Source: Nocardiopsis quinghaiensis (GTDB lineage Bacteria > Actinomycetota > Actinomycetes > Streptosporangiales > Streptosporangiaceae). From it: a stretch of 64,000 nt of DNA. This document shows positions 17,649 to 27,593 of this stretch, one piece after another (position 1 is the stretch's first letter; the number at the start of each line of letters is the position of its first letter). The position numbers and the translations under genes are program-made. The notes under the pieces were generated by a model. The model worked only from the letters and a program-made list of their open reading frames with translations, was not told where the DNA came from and made no database searches. Location: positions 29,830 to 93,829 of the forward strand of contig NZ_ML703337.1 of NCBI RefSeq assembly GCF_008638365.1. The letters run 5' to 3'.

Positions 17649-17906
17649 ATGCGTATGTTCACCAGGATCGCCGCCGCGACCGTGCTGGCCGGAGGACTGA
17701 CGGTGTCCGGGGCGGGAGCCGCCCTCGCCGACCCCCGGGAGGAGGGGATCCTCGGCCATGTCCTCAGCGACCTGTTGGGGCCGCACGTCCCTGACGCGGG
17801 GAGCCTCCAGGCCGACCCCTCCCCGGCGGACACCGGCGCTCCGGAGGCGAACACGCCCGGGGGGACCATGACACCCGCGCCGGGGACCGGCGACGCCCTG
17901 CCGTAG
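17649..17906 (+). CDS. Small secreted protein
   Basis: This 85-residue protein has a clear Sec signal peptide (MRMFTRIAAATVLAGGLTVSGAG, cleavage after ALA near residue 27) and a short mature part rich in Pro, Asp and Gly with no cysteine. AAGGAG precedes the ATG by 12 bases. I do not recognise the mature sequence; EEGILGHVLSDLLGPHVPDAG could form a short amphipathic helix. There is no LPxTG or membrane anchor, so release into the medium is expected. Confidence 0.65.
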   Translation: MRMFTRIAAATVLAGGLTVSGAGAALADPREEGILGHVLSDLLGPHVPDAGSLQADPSPADTGAPEANTPGGTMTPAPGTGDALP

Positions 17907-18106
17907 GGAAAACGCGGGCCGGTGTGCGGGCGGATCCCGGAAGGCGGACCGCGGACCGCGCACCGCTCCGGGCGCGGGACCGGCCAGCCTCGGCGCCGCT
18001 CCCCGCCCGGATTCCGCCCTCCGTCCCGGAGGCACCCCCCACGAGGTCCCCCCGGTTCCCGTGCGATCCCCCACGCACCACGTTCACGGCCTCCCCGCTC
18101 CCCCGT

Positions 18107-18691
18107 TCAGAGCGGCGGCGCGGCGGGCACGGTCAGGGCGGCCCTCCCCATGTCCAGCAGCAACTGCGCCATCCGCCGGCGCGACAGTTCTCCCCGGCTG
18201 TGCGGAGTGGAGTTGAGCAGCCCGAGCGCCGCGTGCACGGCGGCGCGCAGAACGGCGGGCGAGGCGCCCGGGCGCAGCTCGGCGAGCACACCCACCCACT
18301 GTTCGACGTAACCGCGCTGGAGGCGGCGCACCCGGCGCCGGTCGGTGTCGGTGAGGTTGCCCAGCTCACGGTCGTGCACGGTGATCAGGGCGGGCTCGTC
18401 CAGCGCGAAGGCGATGTGCCCGCGCAGCAGCGCGTCCAGGGCCTCCTCAGCGCCCACCGCCTGGGCCACCAGTTCCCGGCCCCGGCCCGCCAGACGATCG
18501 CTGACGTCCACCAGCACCTCGCCGAGCAGGGCCTGTTTGCCGGGGAAGTGCCGGTACAGGGCGGGGCCGGTGGTGCCGACGGCGCGCCCGAGGTCGTCGA
18601 TGGACACACCCCGGTAACCGTGCTCGGCGAAGAGCCGCGCCGCCGCAGCCAGGATCGCCGTCCTGCGCCGACCCGCGGGTCTGACCGCCAT
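18107..18691 (-). CDS. TetR family transcriptional regulator
   Basis: The 194-residue protein has an N-terminal TetR helix-turn-helix (RRRTAILAAAARLFAEHGYRG, then IDDLGRAVGTTGPALYRHFPGK, residues 9-55) and a helical ligand-binding C-terminal domain with TetR_C features. GGAGGGG precedes the ATG. It is divergent from the acyl-CoA carboxylase operon with two palindromes in between, so it probably represses that operon and itself. An acyl-CoA or branched-chain intermediate is the likely inducer, by analogy with regulators of leucine catabolism. Confidence 0.9.
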   Translation of the reverse strand: MAVRPAGRRRTAILAAAARLFAEHGYRGVSIDDLGRAVGTTGPALYRHFPGKQALLGEVLVDVSDRLAGRGRELVAQAVGAEEALDALLRGHIAFALDEPALITVHDRELGNLTDTDRRRVRRLQRGYVEQWVGVLAELRPGASPAVLRAAVHAALGLLNSTPHSRGELSRRRMAQLLLDMGRAALTVPAAPPL

Positions 18692-18736
18692 CGACCCCTC
18701 CTCCTCGCACTGGTGACGCTCCGGGCCTGGACACCC

Positions 18737-18756
18737 ATGTTAGTAGTTACTAACAT
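18737..18756. promoter_or_regulatory. TetR operator, perfect palindrome
   Basis: ATGTTAGTA and TACTAACAT form a perfect 9-bp inverted repeat with a 2-bp centre, 46 bp upstream of the TetR start. Size and symmetry are typical of TetR-family operators. Confidence 0.8.
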
Positions 18757-18761
18757 CGCAG

Positions 18762-18781
18762 ATGTTAGTGAGCATTAACAC
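18762..18781. promoter_or_regulatory. Second, degenerate TetR operator
   Basis: A related 20-bp element beginning ATGTTAGTG and ending TTAACAC lies 25 bp from the first, centre to centre, and 20 bp before the carboxylase ATG. It shares the ATGTTAGT half but is imperfect in the second half. An in-frame ATG at 18762 lies inside it and is rejected as the start of the next gene. Confidence 0.6.
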
Positions 18782-18800
18782 CCCTCCACGAGAGGACAAC

Positions 18801-20426
18801 ATGAGCAGGGCATCTGTGCTCGGCACCGCGGTGGACACCGCCGGGCCCGCCTTCGCCGCCAACGACGCGGCGAACCGCGCCCTCGCCCTGGAGCTGCGCG
18901 AGCGGATCGCGACCGCCGCTCTGGGCGGCCCGGAGAAGACCCGGGCACGGCACGTCGAACGCGGCAAACTCCTGCCGCGCGACCGTGTCGACCTCCTCCT
19001 GGACCCCGGCTCCCCCTTCCTGGAGATCTCGCCCCTGGCCGCCTACGGGCTCTACGGCCGGGACGGCCAGGACGCCCCCGGCGCCGGGATGATCGCGGGC
19101 GTGGGCCGCGTCATGGGCCGCCCGATGGTCGTGGTCGCCAACGACGCCACGGTCAAGGGCGGCAGCTACTACCCCATGACCGTCAAGAAGCACCTGCGCG
19201 CCCAGGAGGTGGCGCTGCACAACCGGCTGCCGTGCGTCTACCTCGCCGACTCCGGCGGCGCGTTCCTGCCCATGCAGGACGACGTGTTCCCCGACCGTGA
19301 GCACTTCGGCCGGATCTTCTACAACCAGGCCACCATGTCCAGGCTGGGCATCCCGCAGATCGCGGCGGTACTGGGCTCGTGCACGGCGGGCGGCGCCTAC
19401 GTTCCGGCGATGAGCGACGAGGCGGTCATCGTCCGCGACCAGGGCACGATCTTCCTGGGCGGCCCTCCCCTGGTGAAGGCCGCCACCGGCGAGGTCGTCA
19501 CCGCCGAGGAGCTGGGCGGCGGCGACCTGCACTCGCGGATCTCGGGGGTCACCGACCACCTGGCCGACGACGACGCCCACGCCCTGACCGTCGTCCGGCG
19601 CATCGCCGACACCCTGGGGCCGCCCGACCCTCCCGCCTGGGAGGTGCGCGAGCCCCGTCCCCCGGCGCTGGACCCCGAGGAGCTGTACGGGGTGGTGCCC
19701 GCCGACACCCGTACCCCCTACGACGTGCGCGAGGTCATCGGCCGTGTCGTGGACGGCAGCGAGTTCACCGAGTTCAAGGCCGAGTACGGCACCACGCTGG
19801 TCACCGGGTTCGCGCACGTCCACGGCCACCCGGTCGGGATCGTGGCCAACAACGGCATCCTGTTCGCCGAGTCCGCGCTCAAGGGAGCCCACTTCATCGA
19901 GCTGTGCGACCGGCGCGGCGTACCGCTGGTGTTCCTGCAGAACATCTCCGGATTCATGGTGGGGCGCGACTACGAGGCGGGCGGCATCGCCAAGCACGGC
20001 GCGAAGATGGTCACCGCGGTGGCGTGCGCCCGGGTCCCCAAGTTCACCGTGGTCATCGGCGGCTCCTTCGGCGCGGGCAACTACAGCATGTGCGGCCGGG
20101 CCTACTCCCCCCGCTTCCTGTGGATGTGGCCGGGCGCCCGCATCTCGGTGATGGGCGGCGAGCAGGCCGCCTCGGTGCTCTCCACCGTCCGCCGCGACCA
20201 GCTCGCCGCGCGCGGCGAGGAGTGGTCCGCCGAGGACGAGGAGGATTTCAAGGCCCCCATCCGCGACCAGTACGAGGAGCAGGGCAGCCCGTACTACTCC
20301 ACCGCGCGCCTGTGGGACGACGGTGTGATCGACCCCGCCGACACCCGCGACGTGCTCGCCATGGCCCTGTCCGCCGCCCGCCACGTACCGCTGGAACCGG
20401 TGGGCTACGGCGTCTTCCGGATGTGA
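18801..20426 (+). CDS. Acyl-CoA carboxylase beta subunit, methylcrotonyl-CoA carboxylase type
   Basis: The 541-residue carboxyltransferase moves CO2 from carboxybiotin to an acyl-CoA. It has both crotonase-fold halves: [20 protein letters not shown] and [16 protein letters not shown] in the N domain and [20 protein letters not shown] plus [16 protein letters not shown] in the C domain. These segments match 3-methylcrotonyl-CoA carboxylase better than propionyl-CoA carboxylase. GAGAGGA precedes the ATG at 18801. It is the first gene of a three-gene operon with the alpha subunit and an acyl-CoA dehydrogenase, the order seen in leucine-degradation operons, but no HMG-CoA lyase gene is present. 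Confidence 0.9.
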   Translation: MSRASVLGTAVDTAGPAFAANDAANRALALELRERIATAALGGPEKTRARHVERGKLLPRDRVDLLLDPGSPFLEISPLAAYGLYGRDGQDAPGAGMIAGVGRVMGRPMVVVANDATVKGGSYYPMTVKKHLRAQEVALHNRLPCVYLADSGGAFLPMQDDVFPDREHFGRIFYNQATMSRLGIPQIAAVLGSCTAGGAYVPAMSDEAVIVRDQGTIFLGGPPLVKAATGEVVTAEELGGGDLHSRISGVTDHLADDDAHALTVVRRIADTLGPPDPPAWEVREPRPPALDPEELYGVVPADTRTPYDVREVIGRVVDGSEFTEFKAEYGTTLVTGFAHVHGHPVGIVANNGILFAESALKGAHFIELCDRRGVPLVFLQNISGFMVGRDYEAGGIAKHGAKMVTAVACARVPKFTVVIGGSFGAGNYSMCGRAYSPRFLWMWPGARISVMGGEQAASVLSTVRRDQLAARGEEWSAEDEEDFKAPIRDQYEEQGSPYYSTARLWDDGVIDPADTRDVLAMALSAARHVPLEPVGYGVFRM

Positions 20427-20433
20427 GGAACCC

Positions 20434-22524
20434 TTGACCACCACACCACGACCCCTGACCCCCGCGACGGTGCTCGTCGCCAACCGGGGCGAGATCGCGC
20501 TACGGATCATCCGCACCCTGAAGCACATGGGGATCGGCTCGGTGGCGGTGTACACCGACGCCGACGCGGACTCCCCGCACACCCTGGCCGCCGACCGCGC
20601 ACTGCGGGTGGAGGGCTACCTGGACGCCGCCGCGATCGTGGCCGCCGCCCTGGACGGCGGCGCCACCATGGTGCACCCCGGCTACGGCTTCCTGTCCGAG
20701 AACGCCGACTTCGCACGGGCCTGCGCCGACGCCGGGCTGACCTTCGTCGGTCCGCCGCCCTCGGCCATCGAGGCGATGGGCGACAAGATCCGCGCCAAGG
20801 ACACGGTGGCCGCCGCGGGCGTGCCCGTCCTGGGCGGGTTCACCGAGAAGCCCGGCCACCCCCTGGGCGACGACGCACTGCTCGACGCCGCCGCCGAGGT
20901 CGGCTACCCACTGCTCATCAAGCCCTCCGCCGGCGGCGGCGGCAAGGGCATGCGGGCCGTGCACTCCCCCGACGGGCTCGTCGCCGGCGCCGCGGCCGCC
21001 CGCCGGGAGGCCCTGGCCGCCTTCGGCGACTCCACCCTGCTGGTGGAGCGGCTGGTGCAGCGGCCCCGGCACATCGAGGTACAGGTCCTGGCCGACGGCC
21101 ACGGCAACGTCGTCCACCTGGGCGAACGCGAGTGCAGCCTGCAGCGCCGCCACCAGAAGGTGGTGGAGGAGGCACCCTCCCCGCTGCTCACCGACGCCCA
21201 GCGCGCCACCATGGGCGAGGCCGCCGTGGCCGCCGCCCGCTCCTGCGGGTACGTGGGCGCGGGCACGGTGGAGTTCATCGCCGAGGCGGGCTCCGACGGT
21301 GAGCTGTCCTTCTCGTTCCTGGAGATGAACACCCGCCTCCAGGTGGAGCACCCGGTCACCGAGAAGGTCGTGACCGTGCGCGGCGAGCGCGGCGTCGACC
21401 TGGTCGAGCTCCAGGTGCTGGTGGCGACGGGCGAGCCGCTGCCCTTCGTCCAGGAGGACGTGTCCTGGCACGGGCACGCCGTGGAGTCGCGGATCTACGC
21501 CGAGGACGCCGACCGGGGCTTCCTGCCCACGGGCGGCCCGGTCCTGTCCCTCGTCGAGCCCTCCGGCCACGAGGTCCGGGTGGACTCGGGAATCGCCGTG
21601 GGCGTCGAGATCACCTCCGCGTTCGACCCGATGCTCGCCAAGGTGATCACCTGGGGCCCCGACCGCGCCAAGGCGCTGCGCCGGATGGACCACGCCCTGG
21701 CCGGGTACCTGCTGCTCGGCTGCGTCACCAACACCGCGTTCCTGCGCCGCCTGCTGCGCCACCCGCGCGTGGTGGCCGGCGACCTGAGCACCGACCTGAT
21801 CGAGTCCGACCCGCCCGAACCCGCCCCCGAGACCGTTCCCGAGGACGTGTACGCGGCTGCGGCCCTGGACCACCAGCTGGATCTGGAGGGGCCCGCCACC
21901 GCGGACCGGTTCGCCGTCCCCGACGGGTGGCGGATGGGCGAACGGGCGTGGACGCCGTGGCGGCTGCGGGCGCCCCGGCACGACTCCGCCGTCGTCCGCG
22001 TACGGCGTGTGGGGCGGGACACCTACCGGGTGCGTGTGGGCGACGGAGCATCCGCCGCGGCCCGGGCCCGCCGCTCCCCCGACGGAGCCTGGCTGCGAGT
22101 CACCTACGCGGGTCGCACGAGCACCTACACCCTTGCCCACGACCCGGCCACCGCGCACCGGTGGCTGGGCACGGAGGGCACCGCGTGGACCCTGCACGAG
22201 GAGCCGGTGGCCGCCGCCCTGCGCGACGACGAGGCCGCCGCCGACGGCACGGTCCGCAGCCCCATGCCCGGAACGGTGCTCGACGTCCCGGTCCGGGTGG
22301 GACAGGCGGTACGGGCGGGGACCCCGCTCGCCGTCGTCGAGGCCATGAAGATGGAGCACTCCGTCACCTCACCCGTCGACGGGACCGTCGCGACCGTGGC
22401 GGTGCGTCCCGGCGCGTCCGTACCCATGGACGCCGTCCTGGTCACCGTCGAGCCCGTACGGGACGAACCCGCCGACACCCAGGGCGTGTCCGCCCCCGCC
22501 ACCAGCGAGGAGAACCAACGATGA
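20434..22524 (+). CDS. Acyl-CoA carboxylase alpha subunit (biotin carboxylase and biotin carrier)
   Basis: This 696-residue protein carboxylates biotin using ATP and bicarbonate. It comprises the N-terminal biotin-carboxylase domain (LVANRGEIALRIIRT; ATP-grasp loop KPSAGGGGKGM; FLEMNTRLQVEHPVTE), a poorly conserved linker, and a C-terminal biotinyl domain with EAMKMEHS (biotinylated Lys639). Translation appears to start at a TTG seven bases after the beta-subunit stop, with GAGGA spanning that stop. The last four bases overlap the dehydrogenase start (ATGA). It forms the holoenzyme with the preceding beta subunit. Confidence 0.92.
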   Translation: MTTTPRPLTPATVLVANRGEIALRIIRTLKHMGIGSVAVYTDADADSPHTLAADRALRVEGYLDAAAIVAAALDGGATMVHPGYGFLSENADFARACADAGLTFVGPPPSAIEAMGDKIRAKDTVAAAGVPVLGGFTEKPGHPLGDDALLDAAAEVGYPLLIKPSAGGGGKGMRAVHSPDGLVAGAAAARREALAAFGDSTLLVERLVQRPRHIEVQVLADGHGNVVHLGERECSLQRRHQKVVEEAPSPLLTDAQRATMGEAAVAAARSCGYVGAGTVEFIAEAGSDGELSFSFLEMNTRLQVEHPVTEKVVTVRGERGVDLVELQVLVATGEPLPFVQEDVSWHGHAVESRIYAEDADRGFLPTGGPVLSLVEPSGHEVRVDSGIAVGVEITSAFDPMLAKVITWGPDRAKALRRMDHALAGYLLLGCVTNTAFLRRLLRHPRVVAGDLSTDLIESDPPEPAPETVPEDVYAAAALDHQLDLEGPATADRFAVPDGWRMGERAWTPWRLRAPRHDSAVVRVRRVGRDTYRVRVGDGASAAARARRSPDGAWLRVTYAGRTSTYTLAHDPATAHRWLGTEGTAWTLHEEPVAAALRDDEAAADGTVRSPMPGTVLDVPVRVGQAVRAGTPLAVVEAMKMEHSVTSPVDGTVATVAVRPGASVPMDAVLVTVEPVRDEPADTQGVSAPATSEENQR

Positions 22525-23678
22525 ACCGTCACCAGCTCTCGACCGAGCACGCCGACCTACGTGCCGCCGTGGAGGAGTTCGCGCGCAGCGAGGTCGCCCC
22601 GGTCATCGGCGACTACTACGAGCGGGAGGCCTTCCCGTACGAGATCGTCGCCAAGATGGGCCGGATGGGCCTGTTCGGGCTGCCCTTCCCCGAGGAGCAC
22701 GGGGGCATGGGCGGCGACTACTTCGCGCTGTGCCTGGCGCTGGAGGAGCTCGCCCGGGTGGACTCGTCGGTGGCCATCACCCTGGAGGCGGGGGTGTCCC
22801 TGGGCGCGATGCCCATCTACCGGTTCGGCACCGACGACCAGAGGAAGACCCACCTGCCGAAGCTGTGCTCGGGCGAGGCGCTGGGGGCGTTCGGGCTGAC
22901 CGAGCCGGACGGCGGCTCCGACGCGGGAGCCACGAAGACCAACGCGCGCCTGGAGGGCGGCGAGTGGGTGATCAACGGGACGAAGTCCTTCATCACCAAC
23001 TCGGGCACGGACATCACCGCCCTGGTGACGGTGACCGCCGTGACGGGGCGGCGGGAGGACGGGCGGCCGGAGATCTCCTCGATCCTGGTGCCCGCGGGCA
23101 CGCCGGGCTTCTCGGTGGGCCAGAAGTACTCGAAGGTGGGCTGGAACGCCTCCGACACCAACGAGCTGGTGTTCGAGGACTGCCGGGTGCCCGAGGCCAA
23201 CCTGGTCGGCGAGCGCGGACGCGGGTACGCGCAGTTCCTGCGGATCCTGGACGAGGGCCGCATCGCCATCGCGGCGCTGTCGGTCGGCCTGGCGCAGGGG
23301 TGCGTGGACGAGAGCGTGCGCTACTCCCACGAGCGGCACGCCTTCGGCAACTCCATCGGCACCTACCAGGCGATCCAGTTCAAGATCGCCGAGATGGAGT
23401 CGCGGGCGCACACCGCGCGGCTGGCCTACTACGACGCGGCCTCGCGGATGCTGGCGGGCGAGCCGTTCAAGAAGGAGGCGGCGATCGCCAAGCTGGTGGC
23501 CTCCAACGCCGCCATGGATAACGCGCGCGACGCCACACAGGTGTTCGGCGGCTACGGGTTCATGAACGACTACCCGGTGGGCCGGTTCTACCGGGACGCC
23601 AAGATCCTGGAGGTCGGTGAGGGCACCAGCGAGGTGCAGAAGATGCTCATCGCCCGTGAGCTGGGCCTGCCCGCCTAG
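22521..23678 (+). CDS. Acyl-CoA dehydrogenase, probably branched-chain (isovaleryl/isobutyryl) type
   Basis: This 385-residue FAD enzyme introduces the alpha,beta double bond into an acyl-CoA. Visible are the family signatures AFGLTEPDGGSDAGATKT and WVINGTKSFITNSG, the FAD-binding RHAFGNSIGTYQAIQFKIAEM-type region and the C-terminal QVFGGYGFMNDYPVGRFYRDAKILEVGEGTSEVQ with the candidate catalytic Glu in GEGTSE. It overlaps the alpha-subunit stop by four bases and is the last gene of the operon. In leucine catabolism the dehydrogenase makes the substrate of methylcrotonyl-CoA carboxylase, so the operon is self-consistent. Confidence 0.92.
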   Translation: MNRHQLSTEHADLRAAVEEFARSEVAPVIGDYYEREAFPYEIVAKMGRMGLFGLPFPEEHGGMGGDYFALCLALEELARVDSSVAITLEAGVSLGAMPIYRFGTDDQRKTHLPKLCSGEALGAFGLTEPDGGSDAGATKTNARLEGGEWVINGTKSFITNSGTDITALVTVTAVTGRREDGRPEISSILVPAGTPGFSVGQKYSKVGWNASDTNELVFEDCRVPEANLVGERGRGYAQFLRILDEGRIAIAALSVGLAQGCVDESVRYSHERHAFGNSIGTYQAIQFKIAEMESRAHTARLAYYDAASRMLAGEPFKKEAAIAKLVASNAAMDNARDATQVFGGYGFMNDYPVGRFYRDAKILEVGEGTSEVQKMLIARELGLPA

Positions 23679-24186
23679 TCCTAGTCCCGCCCGTGAGGAC
23701 GAGCCCCGGAGGATGTCGCCCCGAAGGCACCTTTCACCTCACCACCACGGTGCCTATTGTCCGTCGGGGTGCCTTCTTCCGGGCGCCGCCACGGATTGTC
23801 CGTGGCCGGTTCCGGACATTATCCACCCTGGGTGCTCATGCCATTACCAGAGGTTCAGGAGAAAGCGACAAACCGCGCGAGACGGGGCGTGAAAAGGTAC
23901 GCGGGTCCTGCGGAGCGCCGTGTTCACGCAGGTAGTGACCGTGCAGGTCGCTCTCGACGGTGATGCCGAGACCGAATCGGGTAGACAGGGGATGGAACAC
24001 GAGGGCTCTGTGAACTCCGGTGAGTCACCGGGGAACAGCACCGAGGGGTGACAAGTCCCCGTAATCAACACAGAATGGACCCGTACCACCAGAACGGGTC
24101 CCTGAGTTCCCGGACCCGGCCACCTCGCGGTGGGCTCCTGGCGGGGCCCACGGTCGACCACATCCCCCGCCCGGAGGAGACACCGG
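23679..24186. other. Intergenic region after the carboxylase operon
   Basis: No gene is supported in these 508 bp. Two palindromes stand out: GCCACGGA-TTG-TCCGTGGC (23788-23806), a plausible operon terminator, and CCGGTGA-G-TCACCGG (24017-24031), which could be an operator or part of a leader structure upstream of the next gene. I could not match the leader to a known riboswitch. Confidence 0.4.
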
Positions 24187-24831
24187 ATGGAAGGCGCCCT
24201 GCCTGTGATCGCGCTGGCCGCCGTCGTCATGTCGGCTGGCGCGGTCGTGGTCGCCGCGCACTTTCGCAAGGAGCGCACAGCCGAACTGCGGAGCTGGGCG
24301 CGCACGCACGGATGGACCTACACCGACCACCTCTCGCGTCCCCTGGGGGAGGCCGCCCTTCCCCGATCCACCGTCGGTCCGCACCCGCGCGCCGAACACG
24401 TACTCACCGGTCGCCGCGGCCAGTACCCGGTGGTCGCCTTCGAGCAGACGCACACGATGGGCAGGGGCACGGGCAGGGTCCGGCACGCCTACCGGATCGT
24501 GGCCGTGCGCACCCCCGGGCCCAACGCCGAGCTGCGGATCCTGCGCAGGCGGGACCGGGGCATCTCCGACGACACCTTCGACAGCGCCTTCCACGCCTCG
24601 GGTAACGACCCCGCGTTCACCGGGGCCGTACTCGACGGCGTGGTCACCAAGTGGCTGCTGGCCGACCCCCGGTCGCGGTCCCTGCCCGTGCACTTCAGCG
24701 GGGACTACGTCCTCACCTGGGCGGCCATGCGGCTGGACCCCGACCGTGCCCTGACCGTCGCCGACTACCTGATCGACCTCGTGGAGCGGATCCCCGACGA
24801 GGCCTGGAAACGGCGTGCCCCGGGCCGCTGA
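24187..24831 (+). CDS. Membrane-anchored conserved hypothetical protein
   Basis: The 214-residue product has one N-terminal membrane segment (LPVIALAAVVMSAGAVVVAAHF, residues 4-26) followed by a soluble domain rich in Arg that starts RSWARTHGWTYTD. That motif occurs in many actinobacterial secreted or membrane proteins of unknown function. GGAGGAGA lies seven bases before the ATG; the open frame upstream is not needed. The C-terminal helical region (DPDRALTVADYLIDLVERIPDEAW) is well formed. No enzymatic motif is visible. Confidence 0.7.
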   Translation: MEGALPVIALAAVVMSAGAVVVAAHFRKERTAELRSWARTHGWTYTDHLSRPLGEAALPRSTVGPHPRAEHVLTGRRGQYPVVAFEQTHTMGRGTGRVRHAYRIVAVRTPGPNAELRILRRRDRGISDDTFDSAFHASGNDPAFTGAVLDGVVTKWLLADPRSRSLPVHFSGDYVLTWAAMRLDPDRALTVADYLIDLVERIPDEAWKRRAPGR

Positions 24832-24931
24832 GCGGCGCCGCCACCGGTACGTACGCCGTCCAGGTGTGCTGCCCGCCCGCGAGGGGCGGATAAGATCCGC
24901 TTGCCCCGTAGCAACAAGGAGTAGCACCCCC

Positions 24932-25090
24932 ATGAGCGACCCCAACGCGACGCACCGCATCTCGCGCGCGGACCTGTTCCGCGACGACGAGGAGGAGACC
25001 ACCCCGGACCCCAACGCGACCGCCCGCATCTCCCGAGCGGACCTGTTCGGCGACGACGAGGACCCCCCGGCGCAGGGCGACGAGCGCTGA
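24932..25090 (+). CDS. Small acidic protein with a tandem duplicated motif
   Basis: This 52-residue protein consists almost entirely of two copies of one motif: DPNATHRISRADLFRDDEE (residues 3-21) and DPNATARISRADLFGDDED (about 26-44), joined by a short TTP linker. AAGGAG precedes the ATG at 24932 by ten bases, and the two copies have diverged at the DNA level while preserving the peptide. That argues for selection on the protein. The motif looks like a short linear binding element with a basic RISRADLF core and an acidic tail. I know no characterised homologue. A strong terminator follows. Confidence 0.65.
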   Translation: MSDPNATHRISRADLFRDDEEETTPDPNATARISRADLFGDDEDPPAQGDER

Positions 25091-25107
25091 GGCCCCCCGA
25101 ACGGCGA

Positions 25108-25138
25108 AGCGCCCATCCGTTCCCCTCGGATGGGCGCT
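25108..25138. terminator. Bidirectional terminator between small acidic protein and thrS
   Basis: AGCGCCCATCCG (25108-25119) pairs perfectly with 25127-25138 around a 7-nt loop. It lies 17 bp after the small gene and 48 bp after the thrS stop and serves both converging transcripts. Confidence 0.8.
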
Positions 25139-25186
25139 CCTCCCGCGTCGTGCCCCGCACGGGGCGGTGCCGGGCGGCCGGACGCG

Positions 25187-27160
25187 TCAGCGGCGCTCGC
25201 GGACGGCGGCCACGATCTCGGCCACCGCCTCGTCCACCGGCACACCGTTGTTCTGCGAGCCGTCCCGGTAACGGAAGGACACCGCGTCCTTGCTGATGTC
25301 CTCGTCGCCGGCCAGCAGCATGAAGGGCACCTTCTGCTTCTGGGCGTTGCGGATCTTCTTCTGCATACGGTCGTCGCTGGCGTCCACCTCGACGCGGACG
25401 CCCTCGGCGCGCAGCTTGGCGGCGACCTCCTGCAGGTAGGGCACGTGCTCGTCGGCGATGGGGATGCCGACGGCCTGCACCGGGGCCAGCCAGGCCGGAA
25501 AAGCGCCCGCGTAGTGCTCCAGCAGGACGGCGAAGAACCGCTCGATGGAGCCGAACAGGGCGCGGTGGATCATCACCGGACGCTGGCGCGAGCCGTCGGC
25601 GGCGGTGTACCGCAGGTCGAACAGCTCGGGCAGGTTGAAGTCCAACTGGATGGTGGACATCTGCCAGGTACGGCCGATGGCGTCCTTGGCCTGCACCGAG
25701 ATCTTGGGGCCGTAGAAGGCGGCCCCGCCCGGGTCCATGACCAGGTTCAGACCCTGCTTCTGCGCGGCGTCGCGCAGGGTCTCGGTGGCCTCCGCCCACA
25801 CCTCGTCGCCGCCGACGTACTTCTCCGGGTCCTTGGTGGACAGCTCCAGGTAGAAGTCGTCCAGGCCGTAGTCGCGCAGCAGGTCGAGCACGAAGGTCAG
25901 CAGCGAGTCCAGCTCGTCGGCCATCTGCTCCTTGGTGCAGTAGATGTGCGCGTCGTCCTGGGTGAAGCCGCGGGCGCGGGTCAGGCCGTGCACCACGCCC
26001 GACTTCTCGTACCGGTACACGGTGCCGAACTCGAACATGCGCAGCGGCAGCTCACGGTAGGAGCGCCCGCGCGCGTCGAAGATCAGGTTGTGCATCGGGC
26101 AGTTCATCGGCTTGAGGTAGTAGTCCTGGCCGCCGTCGAGCTGCATGGGGGGGTACATCCCGTCCGCGTACCAGCTCAGGTGCTGGGACTTCTCGAACAG
26201 GGTGCTCTTGGTGGCGTGCGGGGTGTAGACGAACTCGTACCCGCTCTCCTCGTGCCTCTTGCGGGAGTAGTCCTCCATCACCCGGCGGATGGTGCCGCCC
26301 TTGGGGTGGAAGACCGCCAGGCCCGAGCCGATCTCGTCCGGGATGGAGAACAGGTCGAGCTCGGAGCCGAGCTTGCGGTGGTCGCGCTTCTCGGCCTCCT
26401 CCAGGAAGGTCAGGTACTCCTTGAGGGCTTCCTTGCTCTCCCACGCGGTGCCGTAGACGCGCTGCAGCTGCGGGTTGGTCTCCTTGCCCCGCCAGTAGGC
26501 GGCGGCGGTGCGCATGAGCTTGAAGGCCGGGACGACGCGGGTGGTGGGCAGGTGCGGCCCGCGGCACAGGTCCTTCCAGCACAGTTCGCCGGTGCGCGGG
26601 TGGACGTTGTCGTAGATGGTCAGCTCGCCGGCTCCGACCTCCACCCCCGCGCCCTCGGCGGCCTCGGCGGTGCCGCCCTTGAGGCCGATCAGCTCCAGCT
26701 TGTAGGGCTCGGTGGCCAGCTCGGCGCGGGCGTCCTCGTCGGAGACGACGCGGCGGTCGAAGCGCTGCCCCTGCTTGATGATCTGCTGCATCCTCTTCTC
26801 GATGCTCTTCAGATCGGCGGGGGTGAAGGGCTCGGCGACGTCGAAGTCGTAGTAGAAGCCGTTCTCGACGGGCGGGCCGATGCCCAGCCTGGCCTCGGGG
26901 AAGAGCTCCTGGACGGCCTGGGCGAGGACGTGCGCGGTGGAGTGGCGCAGGATCGCCCGGCCCTCCTCGGAGCCGATGGTGACCGGCTCGACGGTGTCAC
27001 CGTCGTGCAGCTCCCGGGCGAGGTCGCGCGGTTCGCCGTTGACCAGCGCCGCGATGACGGTCCTGCCGTCGGCCTCCAGTGCCTGCCCCGCCGTGGTGGT
27101 GGCCGCCACCGCACGCGGGGTTCCGGCGAGGGTGATGTGCAGCTCAGGCGCGGCGGACAC
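25187..27160 (-). CDS. thrS: Threonyl-tRNA synthetase
   Basis: This 657-residue class II synthetase charges tRNA-Thr. Domains in order are the N-terminal TGS domain (about 1-65), the editing/SAD domain with [11 protein letters not shown] (HxxxH, near 95-105), the catalytic core with motif 2 ([31 protein letters not shown]) and motif 3 ([15 protein letters not shown]), and the C-terminal anticodon-binding domain (residues about 555-657). Zinc ligands Cys, His and His are present ([26 protein letters not shown]). The length is normal. No T-box leader is recognisable upstream. Confidence 0.96.
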   Translation of the reverse strand: MSAAPELHITLAGTPRAVAATTTAGQALEADGRTVIAALVNGEPRDLARELHDGDTVEPVTIGSEEGRAILRHSTAHVLAQAVQELFPEARLGIGPPVENGFYYDFDVAEPFTPADLKSIEKRMQQIIKQGQRFDRRVVSDEDARAELATEPYKLELIGLKGGTAEAAEGAGVEVGAGELTIYDNVHPRTGELCWKDLCRGPHLPTTRVVPAFKLMRTAAAYWRGKETNPQLQRVYGTAWESKEALKEYLTFLEEAEKRDHRKLGSELDLFSIPDEIGSGLAVFHPKGGTIRRVMEDYSRKRHEESGYEFVYTPHATKSTLFEKSQHLSWYADGMYPPMQLDGGQDYYLKPMNCPMHNLIFDARGRSYRELPLRMFEFGTVYRYEKSGVVHGLTRARGFTQDDAHIYCTKEQMADELDSLLTFVLDLLRDYGLDDFYLELSTKDPEKYVGGDEVWAEATETLRDAAQKQGLNLVMDPGGAAFYGPKISVQAKDAIGRTWQMSTIQLDFNLPELFDLRYTAADGSRQRPVMIHRALFGSIERFFAVLLEHYAGAFPAWLAPVQAVGIPIADEHVPYLQEVAAKLRAEGVRVEVDASDDRMQKKIRNAQKQKVPFMLLAGDEDISKDAVSFRYRDGSQNNGVPVDEAVAEIVAAVRERR

Positions 27161-27593
27161 GGTGACTCCTAGGAAGACGTGGACGGCTGTCGAACGCGCG
27201 GCGACCGCCCAGTACGGGCGGTCGGGCGTCCGCCTCCGATGCTATCGGCTCCGGAACGGATCCGCCTCGGTCGTCCACAGGTCGCCCGGTGTCCCCGGCG
27301 CCCGCGGACTCCCTCTCCCCCGGCCACGGGGCCGGGAGATTCGGCTGTGGATTCGGTCCAGGGTTCGGGTACTCCGATCCGTGTTCGGGTGAAGGGGGAC
27401 GGACGGGGCACAAGTGTGGGCAGAGGTTTGTTCTGGCAGGAGTCGCCCTTTCCAGAACTGTCCACAGCCTTACGGAAGACCATTGATCCCGACATCGGGA
27501 TCGGTGAGAATCAGCAGACATCCGACCACCGCCGACCACCGTCCCCAGTCGACCCGAATGCACCCACTCGTTTCGACCGAATACTGTGAGCGC
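27161..27593. other. Divergent intergenic region upstream of thrS
   Basis: These 433 bp hold no supported gene. The strand toward the PGPGW-protein gene becomes moderately AT-rich from about 27480. No attenuator, T-box or clear operator could be recognised. Confidence 0.4.

Noticed and set aside
18762..18800. Earlier ATG for the carboxylase beta subunit
   Set aside because: It lies within the second TetR operator and has no ribosome site. The ATG at 18801 follows GAGAGGA.
23840..24186. Possible riboswitch in the leader before the gene at 24187
   Set aside because: Several short stems can be drawn, but no conserved core of a known class (ydaO, cobalamin, SAM, TPP) could be matched by eye.
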